A stretch of 64,000 nucleotides of DNA from Paraniabella ginsengisoli (GTDB lineage Bacteria; Bacteroidota; Bacteroidia; Chitinophagales; Chitinophagaceae), in contig NZ_JAKWBL010000004.1 of the NCBI RefSeq assembly GCF_022513635.1, positions 186,001-250,000 on the forward strand, written 5' to 3'. Of the stretch, positions 57,607 to 64,000 are shown in pieces; the stretch's first letter is position 1; each line of letters opens with the position of its first letter. The position numbers and the translations under genes were made by a program. The notes beneath the pieces are model-generated. The model was not told the origin of the DNA. It saw nothing but the letters and a program-made list of their open reading frames with translations, and searched no databases.

Positions 57607-59328
57607 ATGAAAAAAGCATATATAATTTTACCTGTTATTTTAACGCTGCTAATACTTTCCTGTGGGAAAGGGTTTTTAGACACCGATCCACAAGGTGTTA
57701 TTATAGATGAGCAGCTAAAAACAACAAAGGCTGTAGAAGCTTCACTTATTGGGGCCTACGGTATTTTAAACGGGAATATAAATGGCACCTGGGGCAATTA
57801 TTCAAGCGGACCCAGCCAATGGCTATACGGGGAAGTAGCGGCAGATAATGCACATAAGGGAAGTAATAGCGGAGACCAATCGCCTATGAATGATATTGAA
57901 CTGCACAGGGTTGGTCCTACTAATGATAACCTGCCTACTATGTGGCGTGTTTATTATGAAGGCATCATACGATGCAACAAAACCCTACAGTTATTAAAAA
58001 CCGTACAGGAAAGCGATGCAAACGACCGCTTTAGTGATGAAAGAGCAACACAGATTGAAGCCGAAGCCAAGCTACTCAGAGGCCATTATTATTTCTTTTT
58101 AAAGCGCGTATTTGTAAATATTCCATACCTGGATGAAACCATTACCAGTACAGCAGATGCCGTAAAAGTTCCTAATACTATAGACGTAGATCCTATGATC
58201 GAAGCTGATTTTAAATTTGCTGTTGATAACCTTGAGTATACTAAACCCTTAGGCGAGGTAGGCCGGGTTGATAAATATGCGGCTGAAGCTTATCTTGGAA
58301 AATTATATTTATACCAAAAGAAATATCCGGAGGCTTTGGTTTTATTTAAAAATGTAATAACCAATAAGGCACCTTTAACAGATATGCCCTTTCAGAATAA
58401 TTTTGATATTAACACAGAAAATGGACCCGAAGGTATTTTAGTTGCCCAAAATATTATTAACGATGACGGAAGTGGCGATAACGGGAACGTAGGTGATATG
58501 TTAGCCGGCCTTTATAATTCGGCGCCCATTAGTTGCTGCGGCTTCTATCAACCATCCGTTGATTTGGCCAATGCTTATAAAGTAAATGCAAGCGGGTTAC
58601 CTCTCTTGGATAATTCTTATCGAACTAACCCTTACAAGTCTGATCTAGGATTATCCGGCGCTGCTAAAACCAACTATCAAGTAAATAAAACATTAGCTTT
58701 TGATCCGAGACTAGATTACACTATTGGCAGAAGAGGCGTATCCTATAGAGATTGGGGTACCATGCCCGGAGATGATTGGATACGCGACCCGGCATATGGT
58801 GGACCATTTGTAGCTGTAAAACAAATGATAGATAAATCAGATTTCAGTGGAAATACATCCCCGGGTACTACTAATATTACCGGACTGAATGTAAATATTA
58901 TCCGACTTGCAGATGTGTACCTGATGGCTGCTGAATGCGCCGTTGAGACAAATGACCTTACTTATGCCAGAAACAGGGTAAATGATGTAAGAAATAGAGC
59001 ATCAAGCTTACCTGCTGTTACAGCAGGCGGTACTCCGGCTGCAGCTTATGACGTTAATCCTTATGCATCATTTCCTAACCAGGAGTATGCCCGTAATGCA
59101 GTAAGATTTGAAAGGCGCTTAGAGCTGGCAATGGAAGGCCATCGTTTTTATGATCTGGTAAGATGGGGCATTGCTAAAACGGTGATAGAAGATTACCAGG
59201 ATTTTGAAAAAGATTTTGTTTCGTCTTCGCAAACCATCACTTTTGAAGATAAGGATACTTATTATCCAATTCCGCAAGAGCAGATGGACCGAAGTGGTGG
59301 CGCATTAACACAAAATGATGGATACTAA
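57607..59328 (+). CDS. SusD/RagB family outer-membrane lipoprotein
   Basis: 573 residues, lipobox at Cys19 (LILSC), then GKGFLDTDPQGVIIDEQLKT. The SusD TPR helices are visible (AEAKLLRGHYYFFLKRVFVN, YAAEAYLGKLYLYQKKYPEA). The C-terminal SusD domain carries IIRLADVYLMAAECAVETND, RVNDVRNRASSLP, RFERRLELAMEGHRFYDLVR and YPIPQEQMDRS. It is complete. The 136-base gap to SusC is longer than in the other two pairs. A terminator follows at once, so the pair has no associated enzyme and the ligand cannot be guessed. Confidence 0.94.
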   Translation: MKKAYIILPVILTLLILSCGKGFLDTDPQGVIIDEQLKTTKAVEASLIGAYGILNGNINGTWGNYSSGPSQWLYGEVAADNAHKGSNSGDQSPMNDIELHRVGPTNDNLPTMWRVYYEGIIRCNKTLQLLKTVQESDANDRFSDERATQIEAEAKLLRGHYYFFLKRVFVNIPYLDETITSTADAVKVPNTIDVDPMIEADFKFAVDNLEYTKPLGEVGRVDKYAAEAYLGKLYLYQKKYPEALVLFKNVITNKAPLTDMPFQNNFDINTENGPEGILVAQNIINDDGSGDNGNVGDMLAGLYNSAPISCCGFYQPSVDLANAYKVNASGLPLLDNSYRTNPYKSDLGLSGAAKTNYQVNKTLAFDPRLDYTIGRRGVSYRDWGTMPGDDWIRDPAYGGPFVAVKQMIDKSDFSGNTSPGTTNITGLNVNIIRLADVYLMAAECAVETNDLTYARNRVNDVRNRASSLPAVTAGGTPAAAYDVNPYASFPNQEYARNAVRFERRLELAMEGHRFYDLVRWGIAKTVIEDYQDFEKDFVSSSQTITFEDKDTYYPIPQEQMDRSGGALTQNDGY

Positions 59329-59348
59329 AATTGGTTCTTTCTAAACAT

Positions 59349-59386
59349 AAAAAAAACCGTAACGCTTACGCTTACGGTTTTTTTTA
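59349..59386. terminator. Bidirectional terminator between SusD and purF
   Basis: AAAAAAACCGTAACG, loop CTTA, CGCTTACGGTTTTTTTT, flanked by A and T tracts, between convergent genes. Confidence 0.85.
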
Positions 59387-59399
59387 TTAATATATGTTC

Positions 59400-61246
59400 T
59401 TAATATCCTCTTTCGTTCTTTCCTTCCATATAATTCATAAACGCCTGGTTTACTACACGGTTGCCTCCGGATGTCGGATAATTTCCGGTAAAATACCAAT
59501 CCCCAAGATTGTTAGGACATGCTTTATGAAGATCTTCAATACTTTGAAAAATAACCTGCACCGGAATTTCCAATCCTTTTGGTGTGATCATTTCTGCAAT
59601 TTTATAAGAAATTTCTGTACTGGTACTGCTTTTATAAACTTGTTGTACCACATTTTCAGTGTGCAGCAACCCATCAGCTTTAAGATCTTTACATTTTTGC
59701 CAAAGTTCCTGCAACAAATCTTCTTTGCCCCGATCTTTTAAAATTTCAACTGCCGCATTGAATGCAATAAAATCGCCCATCTTACTCATATCAATTCCAT
59801 AACAATCCGGATAACGAATTTGAGGAGCAGATGATAATATCAATATTTTTTAGGCTTAAGTCGTGCCAGCATTTTAATAATGCTTTGTTTCAACGTGGTG
59901 CCTCTCACAATAGAATCATCAATCACGACAATGGTATCAATACCAGGCCTCACCGTACCATAAGTTACATCGTAAACGTGTTGCACCATTTCGTTTCGGC
60001 TGGCGTCTTCTGTAATGAAAGTGCGCATTTTCACGTCTTTGATCGCGATCTTACCAATGCGAATACGACGGTTGATCATTTCGCTTAGCTTCTCTTCATC
60101 ATAATCTTTACCCCAGCTTAGTATGCGGTCTATCTTAATTTGATTCAAATACATCTGCATACCCTTCTGCAAGCCTAAAAACGCCACTTCAGCGGTATTT
60201 GGTATGTAAGAGAAGATCGTATTTTTCAGATCAAAGTCAATAGCGTTCAACACCTGCTCACTTAAATTATAGCCTAGTGCTTTTCTTTCTTTATAAATTT
60301 TTTCATCGCTGCCGCGTGAAAAATATATGCGTTCAAAACTACAAGCTTTGCGTTCTTTCGGCGTTACCACTTCTTCTACTTCGAAGCTACCGTCTTCATG
60401 AACGATGAGCGCATTACCGGGCATCAATTCTTTCACCTCATTCTCGCCAACATTAAATGCCGTTCTTATAGCTGCGCGCTCGGAAGCAGCTACAATTACA
60501 TCCTCATCAACATAATAATAGCAAGGCCGGATGCCATGCGGATCGCGAAACACAAAGCCAACGCCATCACCCGTTACGCCTCCTACGGAAAACCCTCCGT
60601 CAAACTGCGGAATCACATCTTTCAACACCTGCTTAATATCGGGTTTGGCCGGCGATGCTTCGTCAGCATCTACCAAATGTTTGTGCACTATTTCCATCAT
60701 CGCTGCCAGATCACTTTGCTTTTGAAAAGGACCCGGCTCAATGCCTAATTTATTGAATAGCTCTTCAGTATTGACCAAATTAAAATTACCCGCCAACGCA
60801 AGGTTACGGGTAGTCATTGTATGTCTTTTTAAAAACGGATGGCAAAATTCTGCATTGTTCTTGCCCTGAGTGCCATATCTTAAATGGCCTAAAAGCAGCT
60901 CACCCAAAAACTTCACATGGCCTTTCATCAGGCCCGGATGGTTTACTATATCCGGATTGTATTTGGTAAGTTCATTAACTTCTTCAGCAATATTCTGAAA
61001 TAAAGAAGCGATGGCTCCAGGTTGCGCGTTTCTGATTCGGTGCATAAAAGGATGTCCAGGCTCTACATTCAGCTTTATAGCTGCTACTCCCGCGCCATCC
61101 TGCCCCCTGTTATGTTGCTTTTCCATAAGCAGGTACAGCTTATTAAGCCCCCACATTACGGTTCCATACTCTTTTAAATAATGGGAGAAACTTTTGCGGA
61201 GCCTGACAAAGGCTAACCCACACTCGTGTTTAATTGGATCACTCAT
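59400..61246 (-). CDS. purF: Amidophosphoribosyltransferase, long form (frameshifted near 59843)
   Basis: Makes 5-phosphoribosylamine from PRPP and glutamine, the first step of purine synthesis. The Ntn glutaminase nucleophile is Cys9 (MSDPIKHECGLAFVRLRKSF), implying removal of an eight-residue propeptide. Further features are EKQHNRGQDGAGVA, GHLRYGTQGKNN, RDPHGIRPCYYYVDEDVIVA, and the PRPP-binding TIVVIDDSIVRGTTLKQSII. A single shift in AAAAAA near 59847 separates the C-terminal part, which continues LILSSAPQIRYPDCYGIDMS. Restored length is about 615 residues, the longer Bacteroidetes type, ending GGNRVVNQAFMNYMEG. Confidence 0.95.
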
Positions 61247-61344
61247 ATATTGGAAAAGAAACGCAAATTTACGAGAATAGTTCTTAACCAGAACTTAATA
61301 TAGTTCAAGAAATAGGAAATCATCCATTCCCCAACCAAGAAAAA

Positions 61345-61758
61345 TCACTTTTCAAGTAATTTATTAAATACTGCTGGCGTTATGATTTGTGCAGTTTTGA
61401 AAGGGTTGTGTTCTAAAAGGTCTTTGTCGCCGGTTACCAAGTAATCCGCTTTTGAAAAATCGATCAGGTCCAAAAGAAAATTGTCTTTTGCGTCTCTATT
61501 GATGTGTTGGTGTAATCTCGATTTTTTCAGCAATAGTTTCCAAAAGCTGGATTAGTTCTTTAACACTATCACCGGGGAAATATTTTTTAACTTTTCTCTC
61601 CCTGTTACTACTTCAATTTCAATCAAAAGCTGCTCTGTCGTTATAATTACAATGCTACCGTTTGAAATATACTGCTTTAGCTTTGATAGTTTTTTGCCAA
61701 TAAGAAAACTAATCCAAACATTCGTATCGAAAATAACTTTAATGCTTTTGTTTGTCAT
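61345..61758 (-). CDS. PIN domain toxin of second toxin-antitoxin pair (two frameshifts)
   Basis: A PIN-domain protein of about 138 residues, of the COG1569 or putative toxin PilT-like type. First frame: VIFDTNVWISFLIGKKLSKL (Asp catalytic) and IITTEQLLIEIEVVTGREKL. Shift in AAAAA near 61585 gives KKYFPGDSVKELIQLLETIA, EKIEITPTH. A second shift near 61508 gives RDAKDNFLLDLIDFSKADYL and VTGDKDLLEHNPF, with the Asp residues of the active site. It overlaps its antitoxin upstream by 20 bases. Confidence 0.82.
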
Positions 61759-61969
61759 AGATTTCCCGTCTTACCGTTTCAGCCTCCTCGGTTATCGTCT
61801 TGATATCAATATCATTTGTCTTGAACGATTTTAATAATCTCGTGAGCTTAGAGTCTGTGACTTCCTTTTCTAATTCTTTGGTCAACTTTAACTTTTGCTT
61901 TGTTGGCAATTGCCTTACCATAGACAAGATCTGTTCAAATGATACATCGATTTGCAATGCAGTCTTCAT
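61739..61969 (-). CDS. Antitoxin partner of the second PIN toxin
   Basis: I chose Met 61969 (MKTALQIDVSFEQILSMVRQ), giving 76 residues; the upstream Met at 62014 adds a basic stretch that does not fit. The N-terminal half is similar to the antitoxin at 47076-47300 (QIDxxFxQxLxxVxxLPxxQ, then KLxxELEK). The C-terminal half (DIDIKTITEEAETVRREIYD) differs, as expected for parts that contact different toxins. The stop overlaps the toxin start by 20 bases. Confidence 0.78.
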   Translation of the reverse strand: MKTALQIDVSFEQILSMVRQLPTKQKLKLTKELEKEVTDSKLTRLLKSFKTNDIDIKTITEEAETVRREIYDKQKH

Positions 61970-62030
61970 TATGAGTTTCTTTATTTTAAATTTACGAAAA
62001 AAACAACGTCTCATAGACTGAGCATCATTT

Positions 62031-63201
62031 TCATTTCAACACTTCTTCCAACTTGCTTTCCAGGAACCGCCGCGCAGCCCTTCTGCGATTATCTTTCCTT
62101 GTGGATCAATAAGTACATTAAAAGGAATGCCTTCAAAACCATACAAACTTACAACCGGTGATTCCCAGAATTGAAGATCGCTTAATTGCGGCCAGTTCAA
62201 CTGGTCGTCTTTAATGGCTTTCAGCCACGGCTCTTTCGCCTGATCTAAAGAAACGCCTACAACAGTGAAGTTTTTATTTTTAAATTTATTATATGCTTCA
62301 ACAACATTCGGATTTTCTATGCGGCAGGGTTTACACCAGCTTGCCCAAAAATCGAGCAGTACATATTTGCCTTTAAAAGAACTTAAGGCAACAGGGTGTC
62401 CGTTTACATCTGGAAGTGTAAATTCAGGAGCTGGCTTACCAACTAATCCGCCTTTACCAACATCATCTATTTGTGACTGAATATCTTTCTGTAAAGCGAC
62501 CATTCCCGCATGTCCCGGATTTTTTTGATCACATCAGAAATAGTTGCGCTCACCTGCTCATTGCTTAAAGGCTCCAAACCCAATCCAGGATTGCTAGCTG
62601 AAGACTGATAATAACCTAAAACGAACATTGTTAACGCCGGGTTGTCTGATTTTTTAATCTCGTCTAAAGTATATTTCTTTAAGGAACCAGAGCTTGCTGT
62701 GTTTGCCTGTATCAATGGAGCAATTACCGAATCAGGCTTATTCAGTTTATGTAGGCTGTCAATTTTTGAGGCATCGACAAAAATTTGTTGAAGTTTTTCA
62801 TTGAAAGCAAACAAAAAGTCCTTCATTTTTTGGCTGGCGGGCGACCCTTTCACTTCATATTTTTCAGGAAACTGGTTGTTTTCTTTATTCAACACCACAT
62901 CTATTTCTACAGAAGACTTATCGTTGATGACAGAAGCTACCGGAGACATTTCTTGATCTATGCGAATACTATAAATAGCTGATTCTCCGGTTTCTGTTTC
63001 GATAGAAAAAGTACCGTCGCTATTCAATGCAGCAGAATCAACAATTACAGGACGCATTGTGCCAATTGGTACTTCTTCCAGGTAAACCATTTTACCTGTG
63101 GCATTGGCTATTTTTCCCGAAACTTTAAAAGCGTTTTCTTCACTGGTTTTACAGGAAAGAAGAAACAAGGTTGTTGCGGCTATGATGAATATTTGTTTCA
63201 T
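62031..63201 (-). CDS. TlpA-like thioredoxin family lipoprotein (two frameshifts)
   Basis: A membrane-anchored thiol-disulfide protein of about 389 residues. Start at 63201 gives MKQIFIIAATTLFLLSC (lipobox at Cys17). An N-terminal DUF4369-like beta domain (FKVSGKIANATGKMVYLEEV, about 25-130) and a helical linker follow. The C-terminal AhpC/TlpA domain has APEFTLPDVNGHPVALSSFK, LLDFWASWCKPCRIENPNVV with the redox pair C-K-P-C, and GIPFNVLIDPQGKIIAEGLR. The frame changes near 62520 (TTTTTT; VIKKIRDM versus VIKKNPGHAGMVALQ) and near 62080, after which it reads FLESKLEEVLK and stops at 62031. Likely reduces periplasmic disulfides. Confidence 0.9.
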
Positions 63202-63240
63202 ATTGTTGTAGTTCATTATCCATGGTCGATGGACCATTGT

Positions 63241-64000
63241 CTATTTTAGTTTTTCTAAAATAATTTCATTTGTTTTTTCGGATCGGCTTTACCCTTTGTA
63301 CGTTTCATTACCTCGCCTACGAATAAAGCCAATAACCCTTTTTACCTTTTTTATACGCAACAACTTTATCTGCTAATTGTTCCAAAACCGCATCTATCAC
63401 CGGCTCCAGCGCTGAGGAATCTGACTGTTGGATTAGGTTATTTTGCTCCGCAATTACGATCGGGTCTGCATCGGGATTTTGAAGAAGCAATGAAAAAGTT
63501 TAGTCGATGCTGCGGAAAAACTAAGCTTACCATCGTCCACACATTTTACCAGCGCCGCTATTTGCGATGGCTGCAAAGCAAAATCTGAAATAGGCTTAGC
63601 CTGGTCGTTCAGCCAGTTTTTTACTGGTCCTAACATCCAGTTGGCGACGGCTTTAGGCCGCCCCCGACCTTGGCCTCATCCGTCCGCTTAAGGCGGACAC
63701 CTTCTCCTGAAGGAGAAGGTGATTGGAAATCTATTTTATTTGGAAGAGGGGAGACGGAAACATCTCTTTTATTACCGCTTCAAAGTAATCAGCAGTTTCT
63801 TTTTCTTCTGTCAAAACCTGCGCATCGTATTCGGGTAACTGGTATTGCTCCTTATATATTTTGATGCGCTCCTCTGGTAACGCTGGTATGGATGATCGAA
63901 TTTCGTTGATAAATTCGTCTTTCAAATCAAAAGGTGTCAGATCAGGATCAGGAAAGTAACGATAGTCTTCTGCATCTTCCTTATCCCTTATTGCAAAAGT
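63241..64000 (-). CDS. gatB: Aspartyl/glutamyl-tRNA amidotransferase subunit B, C-terminal part with repeat insertion
   Basis: GatB binds misacylated Glu-tRNA(Gln) or Asp-tRNA(Asn) for amidation by GatCAB. The N-terminal part lies beyond the right edge. Visible are IRDKEDAEDYRYFPDPDLTP (signature of the GatB cradle domain), PEERIKIYKEQYQLPEYDAQ, and the C-terminal tRNA-binding GatB/Yqey domain (KAVANWMLGPVKNWLNDQAK, PSQIAALVKCVDDGKLSFSA, GLLALFVGEVMKRTKGKADP), ending at a TAG at 63241. Between VIKE (63764) and KAVANWM (63654) there is an extra stretch of about 105 bases containing two palindromes. Further one-base shifts are seen near 63497 and 63340. Confidence 0.93.
63655..63763. repeat. 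Palindromic REP-like element inside gatB
   Basis: Contains GTCCGC-TTAAG-GCGGAC (63682-63698) and CACCTTCTCC-TGAA-GGAGAAGGTG (63698-63721), both perfect hairpins. They are flanked by CCTTGGCCTCATCC on one side and GATTGGAAATCTATTTTATT on the other. It interrupts the gatB coding region between two conserved segments. On the gatB strand one frame reads IDFQSPSPSGEGVRLKRTDE without stop, so with small indel corrections it could be translated as an in-frame insert of about 35 residues. Confidence 0.7.

Noticed and set aside
63670..63864. Plus-strand open frame across the gatB repeat
   Set aside because: Its sequence is the complement of the palindromic repeat and of gatB; such frames arise wherever this repeat occurs.

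Overview
The window looks like a chromosomal segment from a member of the Bacteroidetes, most likely a relative of the Chitinophagaceae. The evidence is three SusC/SusD outer-membrane nutrient-uptake pairs, a gliding-motility gldC, DUF4290, DUF5522, DUF5672 and DUF5689 proteins, a GH144 glucanase locus, the long form of PurF, and Bacteroidetes-type promoters (about TTG or TTTG at -33 and TAnnTTTG at -7). There is no rRNA, tRNA, CRISPR array or phage region that I can recognise. A dominant technical feature is that about twenty conserved genes are broken by single-base shifts, mostly in homopolymer runs. I give these as single full-length genes with the break noted, because uncorrected sequencing error is a better explanation than decay of so many housekeeping genes.

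Layout. 1-7582: a polysaccharide utilisation locus on the minus strand (SusC, SusD, LamG lipoprotein, two GH144 endo-beta-1,2-glucanase-like proteins). 7713-11795: a small exported protein, rpoN, a PfkB sugar kinase, a small membrane protein and a candidate toxin-antitoxin pair. 11872-13079: asd behind what appears to be a complete amino-acid attenuator (promoter, lysine-rich leader peptide, alternative antiterminator and terminator hairpins). 13178-19878: Uma2 nuclease, Bcp peroxiredoxin, an M23 peptidase with a lysine-rich tail, carB, idi. 19902-31204: a glycerol locus (glpD, SusC, SusD, DUF5689, an exported protein, a scar of a glycerophosphodiester phosphodiesterase, glpK, glpF), all on the minus strand. 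31469-39214: GH3-family protein, lptB, SDR, lptC, an outer-membrane protein, coaX and a LON-domain protein. 39462-45893: surface-polysaccharide glycosyltransferases. 45948-53889: pseudouridine synthase, PIN toxin-antitoxin, gldC, a further glycosyltransferase, DUF4290, a BtuB-like TonB receptor, alkyltransferase-like protein, trmB and a SixA-like phosphatase. 54223-59328: a third SusC/SusD pair. 59400-64000: purF, a second PIN toxin-antitoxin, a TlpA-like thioredoxin, and gatB carrying a palindromic repeat inside its coding region.

How genes work together. The most coherent accessory unit is the glycerol locus: GlpF, GlpK and GlpD convert glycerol to dihydroxyacetone phosphate. The SusCD pair embedded between them suggests active outer-membrane import of a glycerol-containing compound, with the GDPD scar hinting at glycerophosphodiesters. 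The best regulatory element is the asd leader, whose peptide is rich in lysine and also holds threonine, isoleucine and methionine, all products of the pathway that Asd feeds.
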